Shown here piece after piece: positions 23,386-34,912 of a DNA stretch of 64,000 nucleotides. The stretch is from Syncephalastrum monosporum B8922. Lineage: Eukaryota; Mucoromycota; Mucoromycetes; Mucorales; Syncephalastraceae. Position 1 is the first letter of the stretch, and each line of letters begins with the position of its first letter. Below the pieces are notes generated by a model. That model was not told where the DNA came from and did not search any database. It saw only the letters and a program-made list of their open reading frames with translations. The DNA lies in the NCBI GenBank assembly GCA_000697355.1, contig JNEN01001244.1:371109-435108 (forward strand). Reading direction: 5' to 3'. A program made the position numbers and the translations under genes.

Positions 23386-24734
23386 ATGTCTGAAGCTCGC
23401 ATCGCTGCCGTCAAGATTGCCTCCACCTCCAACCTCTCCATCGAAGAGTACCGCAGCCGCAAGGTCGCTCTTATCACTGGTAAGTCACTCATCTTGTCCT
23501 CCGTCAGGCTGGCTGGCTGTCTGTCATACGCGCCGCTGCGTCTGCGGATGGGCTGACCTGCCATCCGAAGGCCATCTCGCGCAATCTCGCCTTGATCCAG
23601 TTTCTCATCTTGCGTGAATAGGTGTCACTGGCCAGGACGGCTCTTATCTGACCGAGTTCCTGCTCTCCAAGGGCTACGAGGTCCACGGTATCATCCGGCG
23701 GTCGTCCTCGTTCAACACCGGCCGTATCGAACACATCTACAAGGACCGCCACGATGAGGGTAAGTTGGGGGGGAGAGAAAGAGAGAAAAGACTGCACCAT
23801 TCCCTGGATGCCCAGTGGCTGATTCGAGATGACCGTTCCAGATGTCAAGTTCTTCCTCCACCACGGTGACCTGACCGACTCGACCTGCCTGGTGCACGTC
23901 ATCGCTCAGATCCAGCCCACGGAGGTCTACAACCTGGCTGCCCAGTCGCACGTCAAGGTCTCATTTGACATGTCCGAGTACACCGGTGACGTCGATGCTC
24001 TGGGCACCCTCCGTCTGCTCGACGCCATCCGCACATGTGGTCTCCAGGACCGCGTCCGCTTCTACCAGGCCTCGACCTCCGAGCTCTACGGTAAGGTCGT
24101 CGAGACCCCCCAGAAGGAGACCACGCCCTTCTACCCCCGCTCGCCCTACGGTGTTGCTAAGCTCTACGGCTACTGGATCACCGTCAACTACCGCGAGTCC
24201 TACGACATGTATGCCTGCAACGGTATCCTCTTCAACCACGAGCCCCCCCGCCGTGGCCGCACCTTCGTCACCCGCAAGATCTCCCGCGCCGTCGCTGATA
24301 TCCATCTTGGTCGTCAAGACTGTCTCTACCTTGGTAACATCGATGCCAAGCGTGACTGGGGCCACGCCCGCGACTACGTCGAGGGTATGTGGCTCATGCT
24401 GCAGCAAGACCAGCCCGAGGACTTTGTCCTGGCCACGGGCGAGACCCACACTGTCCGTAGCTTCGTCGAGAAGGCGTTCGCCGTCACCGGCCGCAAGATT
24501 GTCTGGGAAGGTGAAGGTGTCAACGAGGTCGGCAAGGACGCCGAGACCGGTAAGGTCCGTGTCCGCATCGACCCCAAGTACTTCCGTCCCGCTGAGGTCG
24601 AGCTCCTCCTGGGTGACCCCGCCAAGGCCAACGAGAAGCTCAACTGGAAGCGCAAGGTCTCCTTCGATGAGCTCGTCACCGAGATGGTCGTTGCCGACAT
24701 CGAAGGCTCGCTCAAGAACGACACCTACAACTAA
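23386..24734 (+). CDS. GDP-mannose 4,6-dehydratase, 3 exons, 374 aa
   Basis: Exons 23386-23479, 23622-23759 and 23842-24734; both junctions fall after the first base of a codon and restore [10 protein letters not shown] and [10 protein letters not shown]. The Rossmann motif GVTGQDG, the catalytic STSE and YGVAK (Tyr-x3-Lys) motifs, FNHEPPRRG and [14 protein letters not shown] identify the extended short-chain dehydrogenase GMD, which converts GDP-mannose to GDP-4-keto-6-deoxymannose, the first step to GDP-fucose. Fucose is a known cell-wall sugar of mucoromycete fungi, so the gene fits the inferred host. Codon use is strongly biased to C-ending codons, as in PEPCK and the aminotransferase below, which suggests high expression. 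The 30 or so residues before the Rossmann fold are a normal short extension. The protein is expected to be cytosolic. Confidence 0.96.
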
Positions 24735-25071
24735 AATGTCTTATCCTAAAAGCATGCCCCTTTCTCTTCATCCCTTACCCTTGTCCGCGTCCTAGACTAC
24801 CCTCATACGACTACGCATCCTTTCCTCTCATCATTTGATTTGTTTGAATGAAAAACTGATAGTATTTTCCTAGTTTCTGTACTATGTGTCGTCTGCTCTA
24901 TGATCAATCATTCAATCATGCCCGCCTCATGTATGCTGTATAAAGTGTTTAGATCGCTGGGATATATACAGCGCCAGAGTATAAATTTTAAAGCGGAGAC
25001 CATAACTGCGAGTGGGCGAGGGGCGAGCGTTTCAGCCCTCGTTTGCAACATACTCTCTTTTCGCGACTGCA
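24735..25071. other. Spacer between GMD and the BIG1/Ac45-like gene
   Basis: 337 bp holding the 3' UTR of the GMD gene and the promoter of the next gene. No separate feature recognised. Confidence 0.4.
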
Positions 25072-26345
25072 ATGAAGCTCTACACTGCTGCCCTGTTGTC
25101 ATCCTTAGCATCAGCTGCCCTCGCCTTTGAAGGCTCCGTTCCATGTCTGGCGTGGTCACCGAAACAGTACGACTCGACTTCTTCTGCGATTCTCCCTATT
25201 CTTTCTTTTTTTCTTTTTTTCTCGGTATGCTGACGTGTTGTTACTCTCTTCTCACCTTTAGGAATTACTTGTCTGCCGAGTCCGCCGAGCAAATCATTTT
25301 CAACAATGCTTTGGAAGCCATTAGCGATTTGACCGGCCCTAATGTCTGTGATGCGCGTGTCGTTGCGATTGTAGATCAGCCTGGTGTAAGTTCAATGACT
25401 TCCACACCAATCTGAAACACTAAGTGCTCGTGCACCTTCCAACAGATTCACCGTAACGACTTTGTTCACGCCAGTGACGCTTTTGCCACGCTGCGGGTAA
25501 GTGAGGCCCTCGTGGAAGATAGTAGCTTTACAACAAAGGAGCATACCCTGACACATGAGACGTTAGCAACACCATAGAGACGCACTTCTGCGACGTGAAC
25601 TTGAATACGTCGCGGGCGGTGTCAATATCAACCAGCTGACGACGCAGATTGCAAACGAATGCGATAGCACGGTTACTGTCATCGATCCAGAGAGTGAGTC
25701 ACCTTGACCGATCAAATACTCAAATACTGGGGATGATAGACTCTAGACTCACACAGCGTTTTTTTTTTATTTTTTTTTTTTTTTAAAAAAAAAAGCCGTG
25801 TCAAGTCAGGATATCCACGTGGACGATGGACCGCTGGTTGCGCAAATGGCGCTTCCCCCTGCTCACAATGTGGAAAACATGAAGGAAAACGGTACTTTTT
25901 TTTTTTTGGTTTGAAAAGATAAATGGAGGACTGACGTGCTATCCTGTGCGTCAATGCAGATGCCAAGCTCGATGCGCTGCTGGAAGCAATTAAGGTCAGC
26001 GCAGGTGACGATTATATCGTGATTTATACTTCCAGTGTGGCGAAAACATCAAAGGTAAAAGTGAATTACGGCCTCATTGATTGGCATCTCGGTGTGGCTC
26101 ATGCACCATGCATGTGTATTTAGCTTGCCAAGCGAGGCAACACGCCGTTCCATCGCCGTGCACCGCAGGATGACAGAAATAGCACGTCCGCCCCTATCTT
26201 CGAAAAGTACCAGCTCTTCACTCCTGGCATCTTCATGGCCCTCACTGTCTCTCTCATTGTTGTTTTCATCACAGCCGTGGGTGTCACCTGGCTCGTGGGC
26301 ATCCAGACGCCTGTGCGCTTTGAGGGCAAGCCCAAACGTAGCTAA
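25072..26345 (+). CDS. BIG1/Voa1/Ac45-like V-ATPase assembly protein, 7 exons, 269 aa
   Basis: Exons 25072-25166, 25262-25385, 25446-25496, 25567-25693, 25796-25891, 25960-26054 and 26124-26345. An N-terminal signal peptide (MKLYTAALLSSLASAALAFEG) leads into a small luminal domain with the family segments VPCLAWSPK and DYIVIYTSS. It ends with one strong membrane span (TPGIFMALTVSLIVVFITAV) and the family-typical VTWLVGIQTPVRFE. This C-terminal membrane region is what links fungal BIG1/Voa1 with animal Ac45. These proteins sit in the ER and help assemble the V0 sector of the V-ATPase; BIG1 is also needed for beta-1,6-glucan. The last five residues are KPKRS, a KxKxx ER-retrieval signal, which agrees with that location. 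Intron 4 ends in a long T run followed by an A run just before the AG. Confidence 0.85.
25759..25794. repeat. poly-T/poly-A fold-back in an intron
   Basis: A T-rich run interrupted by one A, directly followed by ten A, ending at the 3' splice site of an intron of the BIG1/Ac45-like gene. On the RNA it could fold back on itself next to the acceptor. Confidence 0.8.
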
Positions 26346-26725
26346 AAGAAATGAGAGAAGAAAGAAAATACGACGAACCATCATTCCCCCCTTTACCACC
26401 TGCACCATGATTGAAAGGTAGCCCAGTTACCGGCAGAATAAAGAATTTTGCTCTTTTTGCAGTTTATGGTAGTCTTTCACGGCAGCGAGGGGAAAATTAC
26501 CATTCGAAACGAATGTATCCGAACGCGCGCGCTTTTAAGACATTCATAAGGGGGTTGCTCCATATGTAGAGGCATGTGTATATATTACTTGGCACAATGT
26601 TACCGTGCGTTGTAAATTTTAACGAAAGACGTGTATATAAAGACTGATGCGCATTATGTGGCCTTGTGTGACAGAGCAGCCGCGACTATCTATCCTTCCT
26701 TTTTTTTTAACCGCTCCTTTCCCTC
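26346..26725. promoter_or_regulatory. Spacer with TATA box for the PH-domain gene
   Basis: 380 bp between tandem genes. TATATAAAG at 26633-26641 lies about 85 bp upstream of the next start codon, followed by a T run at 26699-26708. Confidence 0.5.
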
Positions 26726-27189
26726 ATGAAATCTGGATGGATGTCAAAACTTTCCACAAGGAATCGATGGCAATCGAGGTTCTTTGTGCTAATCGACTCT
26801 GAGCTTCGGTGGTACAAAAATGAGGTAAGAGTTTCGTCGCATACGGAACCCAGAAAATAGTTCTAATTCCCCGTCCGTAGTGTTCCAAAGCGCCCTCCGG
26901 ATCGATCGAACTACACGACTTTTATCCGGTGGCTGTCTCAGCACATTCCCCATGCTTTCGACTGGAACCGCGCAGTCCAGGCTGTCGCCCGTGGATGCTG
27001 GCGTGCCGATCGGTAGAAGACTTACAACTCTGGCTGCTGGCTTTACGCATCGTGCACAAACCACTGCCTCCACCCCCCTCGCCATCCGCGCCAAATGGGA
27101 TATTGATGGGACGACGACGCTCGAGTGCTCGGTCAGGCACATGCTCACCCACGTTCCTCGATTATCAGAAGCGTTTTTCTTTGCTGTAA
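26726..27189 (+). CDS. Small PH-domain protein, 2 exons, 135 aa
   Basis: Exons 26726-26824 and 26881-27189, joined through a 56-bp GTAAGA...GTAG intron in phase 0. Exon 1 alone codes 33 residues that begin a pleckstrin-homology fold (SGWMSKLSTRNRWQSRFFVL, then LRWYKNE). Exon 2 supplies the remaining strands (GSIELHDFYPVAV, FRLEP, WMLACRS) and the C-terminal helix with its invariant Trp (VEDLQLWLLALR). The domain fills residues about 2-100; the rest is a Ser/Pro/Arg-rich tail. PH domains bind phosphoinositides or proteins at membranes. Nothing else is present to suggest a catalytic role. The TATA box upstream and the complete frame argue that it is a real short gene and not a fragment of a larger one. 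Confidence 0.75.
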
Positions 27190-28694
27190 AATGAGAAGCT
27201 TAGATATATAGATATTTGATATATAGATAGATGTATTTATCCTTGTACCTAGTGAATTAAGCATACGCCTTACCCCCAAGTGAGCATATTTAAAAAGATT
27301 TTGCGCACGCGTCGCGCGTGCGTGAAAATGTGAGCAAATGATAAACTCAGCCAAACACGAAGGTTAGTAATGGAGGGGCATGTGAGCAGGAGCTCTAGAC
27401 CAGGACAAAAGTGGAAAGAGGGAAGCATTATTCTGCAAGATTCTACGATAAACACCAAAGGGATAAGCTGGACAATCTCGATTTAGAAGGATCGGGAAAT
27501 CATCATCAAATGTGCAAGACTGTTGCGGCTACTCGGCGTTTCTTCTTTTGTTATTCACCTTAATTTTGTTTTATCACAACACGATTTTGACGTCATACGT
27601 TTCTCATTTTACTTTCTTCCCTTTTTCTTATTCTGCATGCGCCTTAGAGGTCAGGCACGACCGATATGCATAGTTTCGATCTTAACATGAAACATTATAT
27701 TTCTATGTGAAATAGCTATCCAAATTATGTAGAGCAAAGGAAAAGCCAAAAATTTAAATTGATCGGCAGAACCGCTTTTATTTAACAAAGCGAAAGCAAA
27801 GAAAGAAAAAAAGGTGACACAAAAAATAAGGTAAGTCAGAAGCAATGATGACGTGAGTCGCATATGGGTGGGCGATACTGATTCAGTGATGCCATATGCA
27901 TTGTAACTCAGAAAAAAACCTTCTTGGTCCGAAGAGAAGCTTGTCGAAAGATTTGGGAGCTAAAAAACGCATGCTTTATTAAACTTTTTGGGTTTACCCC
28001 TCTCTGTTTTGGGAAACTATTGGAAGCTGCGCATGGCCACAATCATCCAATGAAGGGCGAGTATAGTAAAAACACTCTAACGGCCATTTTCATTGTCGTC
28101 GTGAAGGAACCTATGAAGCATGAGAGAGAATGAAGAAAGAAAACAAAAGAGGGATAAAATAACCCCATCATTGGTCCATTCGCGAGATGTCTAACTCAGC
28201 CCAGGGTTGCTATGCCTTGCATTCATTTATTTATTTAGATCCACTCCGTACCCAAGTTCGATGACGTTCCCTGCACAAAAACATAGAGACGCACACACAC
28301 ATAACACATAAACCTTCTTCATGCTCCCCCTCCCCCCATTCACGAGGTACACTGTATGACCTTAAGGGTAGATAGAAGCAGAAATAAGGGCAGAAAGGTG
28401 AAGAAAAAGTAAGGGGCAATACTCTGGAGGGGGGATTGCAGGAGGTGAAGCGGGCTATTTTTCCCGCCAAAGAGAAAGCCAACGAAGGTCGAGGATGGCC
28501 CAGAAATCGAGATTTTGCCGCATTAAGAAATGTTCAAACTTTTTAGTGTAACTCCCCCCAACGTTCGTTTGTTTTGCCCATGCCAAGAATGCGTTTAGTT
28601 GAAGTGCATAATGCGCCGTTTATAAATAGAGGCATCGTTCCGCCCTTTCCCCTCTTTAATTTCCTTCTTTTTCTTGCTTTTTACTCTTTACAAA
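27190..28694. promoter_or_regulatory. 1.5-kb spacer upstream of the WOPR gene
   Basis: No coding feature recognised. A TATA element (TATAAATAG, 28621-28629) lies 74 bp upstream of the WOPR start codon. The long upstream region is typical of a developmentally regulated gene. Confidence 0.55.
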
Positions 28695-29531
28695 ATGGAG
28701 ACTTACGTCGGTTATATCAAAACACCCCAGGACGCACTGGTCATTTTTGAGGCCTGTCGTCGTGGCCAACTCCAACGTGTCCAACGTCGCTTGTCCACAA
28801 AGGAACGGTGTCTTATCCAGTCCGGCTCTGTGTTCGCCTGGGACGAGCGAGAGGCTGGTATGCGCCGCTGGACAGACGGTCGCACTTGGTCGCCTTCTCG
28901 AGTTCTCGGCTCCTTCTTGACCTATCGCGAACTCGATACTAAGCGACGTCCTCGCCGCTCTTCCACCCCTTCTTCGCCACACATCACCAGTCACCTCAGC
29001 TCGCCTCAACACAAGGCGTGCTCGTACAAGCCTGACGGTCTTGTCAAGCAGTCCTTCTCCATTTGCACCGCCACCAACCAGAAACTTCATTTGATTTCCT
29101 ACTACAACAAAGCTGACGTCCTCGCGGGCCGTCTGCGTCAGCCCACAGAAGACCCTCTTCTTAACCAGATCTCTGTGCCCAAAGGCCTATATCCTGAGTT
29201 GAACCCGCTCGACACCTCGGGTGGCCATTCGGCGACCATTCACAACATGCGCCAGCAGCAACAACAGCACCAGCACCCTCATCAGCAGCTCCTCCTCACA
29301 TCACCTTCGCCTTCTCCTCCTTCGCTTTCTTCCTCTCCTGTTTCGTCCGACGACGATATTGAATACTCGCCCTCCCTCTCTTCTTCTCTTCCACCCGTCG
29401 CGGGCTCTCCACCGCCCGCATCGCTCTCGCAGCCACTACCAACCTTACTGCCTATTCAAGAGGTTCATAAGCTTCCTTTCTCTGAAGACACTCGGCAGCT
29501 GAACGCGCTCCAAGGTCTCTTACGGTTATAA
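28695..29531 (+). CDS. WOPR-domain (Gti1/Pac2/Wor1 family) regulator, 278 aa, single exon
   Basis: Residues 1 to about 85 are the first WOPR half (METYVGYIKTPQDALVIFEA, then RCLIQSGSVFAWDE, MRRWTDGRTWSPSRVLGSFL). Residues about 112-180 are the second half (GLVKQSFSI, KLHLISYYNKADV). The two are separated by a Ser/Pro/Arg linker, the layout of the whole family. WOPR proteins such as Wor1, Ryp1, Gti1 and Pac2 are DNA-binding master regulators of morphology or sexual and gluconate-responsive development in fungi. The conserved RWTDGRTWSPSR DNA-contact segment is intact. The C-terminal about 95 residues are Gln/His/Ser/Pro-rich and probably activate transcription. There is a single exon and a TATA-type promoter. 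Which of the family roles applies cannot be told. Confidence 0.93.
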   Translation: METYVGYIKTPQDALVIFEACRRGQLQRVQRRLSTKERCLIQSGSVFAWDEREAGMRRWTDGRTWSPSRVLGSFLTYRELDTKRRPRRSSTPSSPHITSHLSSPQHKACSYKPDGLVKQSFSICTATNQKLHLISYYNKADVLAGRLRQPTEDPLLNQISVPKGLYPELNPLDTSGGHSATIHNMRQQQQQHQHPHQQLLLTSPSPSPPSLSSSPVSSDDDIEYSPSLSSSLPPVAGSPPPASLSQPLPTLLPIQEVHKLPFSEDTRQLNALQGLLRL

Positions 29532-32500
29532 CCAGTTCCCCTCCTTTTTACCCCCTTCCTCCTCCTCCGTTTCTCATATACACCAGACAGCCACCCTGCC
29601 AATAGAGAAAAGCAAAGGCCTCTATATCCTCGCGCTCACTTTACCGCTACTCTCTTTACTCCCCACATCACTCATGTGTTCCACCTTATCGCCTTGTATA
29701 GCCTCTAAAAGTTACTTCTACATGCACATCTATACATATTACACATCATGCACATATTCACTCACGCTACACTTTCCTTGTGTGAAGATTCTTTTTTAAA
29801 TTTTCGTTTTATTACCGCAACACTAATAAAACAAAGTTGCATTCATCATGAAGAAATAAGCCAAAAAGATGCGAGAGATTGTATGGTTTCAATCAGATGC
29901 GGGTGCCCAGTCTTCAATAAACTTTGACCCAGAAAAATTCTGTAAAAACCTTGCACTCCTAAACTTTCTTTGTACCTTCTTCGTTGTCGGCGCCAACCTA
30001 TTATTTTAGAAAGCGTTATGTAGAAACGGCGTTGAGTAGCTTACTTGGTAATTGGTGACAGGGGGGGAACCTTTTAAGGGGTTCCTAAAAGAATACCCAC
30101 AATCCAAGATACACCGATCACAACCAAACCGTACCTTTAGTATATGTGCAAATGTCAACGGGTGCTCTACAGTACCTTTTTGTTGTTCTTACTGTCACGA
30201 GAACGGTACAGATGAGGATTGCATGTGCATTATTCTTTTTGGCGCGCCCCATGCCTGAGCAATAATTTTTCTTGTTTCCCCCGATTTCTATCGCCCTTGT
30301 TCGACATGTCTCACGCCTGGAAATCCGCCGGAGTCCGCCGCTTTTTGGATGGGGGGAGCGTAACCTTCTTTTTTGTTGTGGTGGCCCGTGAGCTCCAACA
30401 CTCTCATTACTCTCACCCACGCACGGCAAATATCCGTTACCTAAAAAGCATACCAGACAGTTTGGGGTTTTAAGTAGCACATGTTGGGTTCTCAAACGGG
30501 ATAACGACGTGCGAGCATGTTTCAAAGCGCTGTATGCAAGAAATGATCACCCGGATAAGCACATGTAGGATGGCGTGCGTATGTTTTACTTTATTCAGTG
30601 ACAAAGAAAACAAGTCAAATGAAGCTGCTTTATCTGGTGTATCCATCACCGCCCCTTTGTTTTTCCGTGACGAGAGAAAAAAAGAAATTTTCGTCATAAC
30701 GACCCAAAGGGGGACAGATTATAAAAAAAACTCTGTTTTTAAAGTTTGGGCTTCCGCAGCAGCAGCAAGACTGTCGGCGCTTGCAGATCTGCATGGCAGC
30801 TGGCGGGTGGGTGTTACAGAAATAAGCTCAATATGACGCTAAATATGCTTGTAGATAGATATACACGTATTGGTGTTGTGTGTGAGTATATTGTAAGGCT
30901 GGAAAAGGAGGCGGAATAGGAAGCATCTATTACCATTTCTAGACCAACCAGGATCTCTATCTTTATCTCTTTTGGCGATGAGCATGCTGGATGCAACCTT
31001 GTTAAGACTTCGGAACGATCCTAAAATTTCTTTGCTCTCGTCGGGGCCCAGGATTTATTTGGTCGAGACCGTTTGCCCTTGGAAAGCACTTAGTCAGAAT
31101 TGAAGCGCGTCCGTGTACCCCCGGTCGGTTAAAGTAGTATATATTGACCTATTCTTACCACTTGGAGCATCAGCCGATGTCATCATTGTTTATACACAAG
31201 GTCAGAGTTAAGAATATGATACGGGAAAAAACAAGATTAAGGTCCTTGATGTGGGGTGTTTTTTGCAAGTACATTACCGACGTCCGAGCCAATCAAAATT
31301 TGTATTGCATGTAAAACGAGCTGCTGAGCTTCCAAAAAGCCTAAAAGAAACGACGTTCCAATACATTTGGAAGTTTACGTGCAGCTGAGCCTTGTGCTGA
31401 ACCCTATGGAATCACTGAGTTTGTTTTGGTACATTTGATGCCGAGAATAAATGCGTCGTTCGCAGCCCCTCATGCGTTCGTTCATTCTTTGTCTTTTTCG
31501 CGTTCTCGGTTCAAAATAATGAAATTACAGTATCTCGGCTGTACCCGCTGTATGCGAACCGAAACTATGGGTCGCTCAAAAGATGAATGAATTGGTACCA
31601 CACCCATATACAACATACCAGTGTCGAACTTTTATTGTTCTGTGTGCTATTATATCGTACCATCTTCCTCTTCTTTAAATTTATCTCAGATTGATTTATG
31701 CTGCTTATCAATGCATACGGCAAAGATAGCACATATTTTATAAGAGCCCCGATGAAGTACGAATTTGGGGGGAGGGGAAGGTTGGCAAGTTGTAGGTGAT
31801 ACGCATCCTTTTTGTCTCGCAGGGCCTGACCGATTTCAATCAGCGAATAAAGTATGCGCTGACTGTACTCAAATGGGACGCAGTGATACAAAGAGGTAAA
31901 AGGCATAACAAACTGAGCATGAGAAGGTAAATATGTAACCATCACCCATTGTGTCGGGTTATCAAGACCTTTATCGGCGGTTGACCTAATCAATACACTG
32001 CTGGTGCAGATATGGATACCCCTTTCTAGACCTTTAAGATCCTCCGGGTATACATTTGTAGTATGGTAGGCACCGTTAATGAGATGTATACTTATCCCAA
32101 TGTCATGAATCCCGATTTGTTTGCATAAGCATACATGAGCTGATCGCTACTATACTCTTCATAGTAGTTCGTATCATATTTTAAGGTATAGTCGCAAAAG
32201 ATCTTTTGTTTGTAAACAAGTCATGATCAGACCGACACGCAGGTACGAGTATATTCGGCCGTTTTAGAGTGTCAAAACAAGAACTAGTGCTAGTAAACAA
32301 GTAAATATCTGCTGCATGGGTCGCAATCCGTGCGAATAGTCATCTGTCTACTTCCTATTTCATGGTATTCAATAAGATATGACATAAGAGGAGCCCTAGT
32401 CCTTCGCTACCGATAATAATGGCATTTAGGAATAGGAAGTAGAGAACGAGCGATATGCTGTAAAGAAAGAGAATACTTCTTCAAGTCTTCTGAGTTGTAA

Positions 32501-33075
32501 CTGTTTGCTACACCCAGACGCATGAGCGATCAGATTCTCAGACCGGCACTACGCATATACAGACGTGCTTAAACCAGAGCCAACTCATAGCATCGTACAG
32601 GAGCCGCCTTTTGGGTCCACGTACAGAATATAGCAGTAATGCGACTATAACATTTTCTTCTGGTCGACAGTGACATCTAAGAGGAGCACTGACAACTAGT
32701 GGAATGTCTATATATGCACACAGCGTATTACATGCGGGTGAAGTAGTCAATTTCCATTATCTTGTTGTAGGAGGTCATGAAGTAGCAGAACTAGTATTGC
32801 GAACGTATGATACCTTTTTAAGAATGTTCAGGTTCCCGGAGCATAACGAAGGTAAACTTTTTATCAACAAATATGTATGCAAGGCCGAGGGCATGCATGT
32901 CGACGCTGCTTAAAGTACGTACATTTTGCGTCACATTCATAAGCGTAAATGATTCGATATACAGTTATAACATGCTTGTATATTTTGATTGTGTGTGTAT
33001 GATTTGCGGGCTATATTACAGATAAGTAAGGTTGGGAGGAGGGGAATGGGAAAAAAAGGGTCCATAATTCTATAT
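29532..33075. other. 3.5-kb gene-poor spacer
   Basis: Between the convergent WOPR and PEPCK genes. The longest open frame is 142 codons on the minus strand (31565-31993), and a 69-codon frame lies on the plus strand (32704-32913). Neither has a domain I recognise or a supporting promoter. No RNA gene, repeat array or mobile element seen. Confidence 0.45.
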
Positions 33076-34846
33076 TCAGAGCTTGGGACCGGCAGCAAGG
33101 GTCTCAGGCGCAGCCTCGTCCTCGTAGGTCTTGAAGTTGTCGACAAACATGGAAGCAACTTTGTTGAGAGACTGGTTGTACTCCTCGGGGGTGCCCAACC
33201 AGCCCTTGCGAGGGTCGAGCAGCTCGTCGGGAACGTTGGTAACAGACTTGGGAACCTGGAGGTTGAAGACGGGGTAGTCGACGTACTCGGCCTTGGCCAG
33301 CTCGCCGTTGTGGATGGCGTCGAGGATAGCACGGGTGTACTTGAGCGGGCAGCGCTTGGCAACGCCAGCCTTGCCACCGATCCAGCCAGTGTTGATCAAC
33401 CAGGCATCGGCCTTGTGCTGCGACATCTTCTCGGCAAGCATAGAAGCATAACGCTGAGGATGAAGGACGAGGAAGGGAGCACCGAAGCAGGCGGAGAAGG
33501 TGGCTTGGGGCTCGACAATACCATCTTCGGTACCGGGGACCTTGGTGGTGTAGCCAGAGATGAAGTGGTACATGGCCTGCTCGGCGGTCAGCTTGGAAAC
33601 AGGGGGAAGAACACCAAAGGCATCGCACGTCAGCAGAATGATGTTGGAAGGATGGCCACCCATGCAGGGAAGCTTAGCGTTGGGAATATGGTAGATGGGG
33701 TACGAGGCACGAGTGTTCTCGGTCAAGAAGTCATCCGAGTAGTCAACAACGCGGGACTCCTCATCCAGAACAACGTTCTCGAGAACGGAACCGAACTTGA
33801 TAGCGTTGAAAATATCGGGCTCCTTTTCGGCAGACAGATCGATGCACTTAGCGTAGCAGCCACCTTCAATGTTGAAGACACCAGAGTCACTCCAGCAGTG
33901 CTCGTCATCACCGATCAACTTGCGCTTGGGATCGGCAGAAAGGGTGGTCTTGCCGGTACCGGACAGACCAAAGAAGAGCGAAACATCGCCGTCAGGACCC
34001 TCGTTGGCAGACGAGTGGAGAGACAGGACGCCAGCCTTGGGCATGAGGTAGTGCATGACGGTGAAGATCTAATATAATAATGAGCATTCCCTTTCCCTTT
34101 TCTCCGTGTCCTTCTTTTGTTTACTTACACCCTTCTTCATCTCGCCAGCATACTCGGTACCGAGGATGACCATCTCAGCACGCTTGAAGTTGACCGAAAC
34201 CGAGGTGGTGGAGGTCATGCCAGTGGTGTAACGGTTGGCAGGGAACTCACCAGCGTTGAAAATGGTGAAGTCGGGAGTGCCAAAGTTCTCAAGTTCCTCC
34301 TCAGTGGGACGGATCAGCATGTTGCGCATGAACAACAAGTGGTAAGCACGCGAGGCGACCACGCGGACCTTGATGCGGTACTTGGGGTCCCAGCCGGCGA
34401 AACCATCAAAAACGTAGAGGCGAGGACGGGTGTTGAGGTAGTCAATGGCACGCTCGCGGTTGATCAAGAAAACCTTCTCATCCAGGGGAGTGTTGACGGG
34501 ACCCCACCAGATATCCTTATCCGAGGTCTCCTCACGGACAATGCGCTTGTCCTTGGGGGAGCGGCCCATTTTCTTGCCAGAGTAGGCGCACAGGGCACCC
34601 TCGGACGAGACAACAGTACCGTGCTCGTAGGTCAGGGCTTCCTCGTACAGGACGGGGACGGAGGGGTTGCGCTTGATGGTAACCTTAAAGAAACACAAAT
34701 GTCAGGGACAGATCAAGTAGAAGATCATACAAATATACCTTGTCGTAGTCGATACCGGCGACTTCGTGAAGTTCCTCCTCCACCTTGGAGTGGGAGGAGC
34801 TAATGGGTCTGCTGAAGGGCGATCCGGGTCTGGGAGAGGCAACCAT
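33076..34846 (-). CDS. PCK1: ATP-dependent phosphoenolpyruvate carboxykinase, 3 exons, 551 aa
   Basis: Exons 34846-34739, 34683-34129 and 34068-33076, both introns in phase 0. The diagnostic P-loop [14 protein letters not shown] is followed by the metal-binding IGDDEHCWS and by [14 protein letters not shown]. The substrate-binding segment includes [10 protein letters not shown] near the N-terminus, and [11 protein letters not shown] and TGWIGGK lie further on. The enzyme converts oxaloacetate plus ATP to phosphoenolpyruvate, CO2 and ADP in the cytosol and commits carbon to gluconeogenesis. The length matches the ATP-dependent (yeast/bacterial) class, not the GTP-dependent animal class. Codon bias is extreme, so a long antisense open frame appears as a by-product. 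A TATA box lies about 58 bp upstream; glucose-repressed expression is expected from the family but not shown here. Confidence 0.97.
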
Positions 34847-34903
34847 AGTGATGAATATGAGAAGAAAAGGTTAATTCGGGCAAATCTGAGGTGCAAGAAG
34901 CCC

Positions 34904-34912
34904 TACTTATAC
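34904..34912 (-). promoter_or_regulatory. TATA box of the PEPCK gene
   Basis: GTATAAGTA on the minus strand, about 58 bp upstream of the PEPCK start codon. Confidence 0.6.

Noticed and set aside
32989..34077. A 362-codon plus-strand open frame antisense to PEPCK
   Set aside because: It mirrors the strongly C-biased codons of PEPCK exon 3, runs across its intron and has low-complexity Val/Gly/Leu content; it is a by-product of codon bias.
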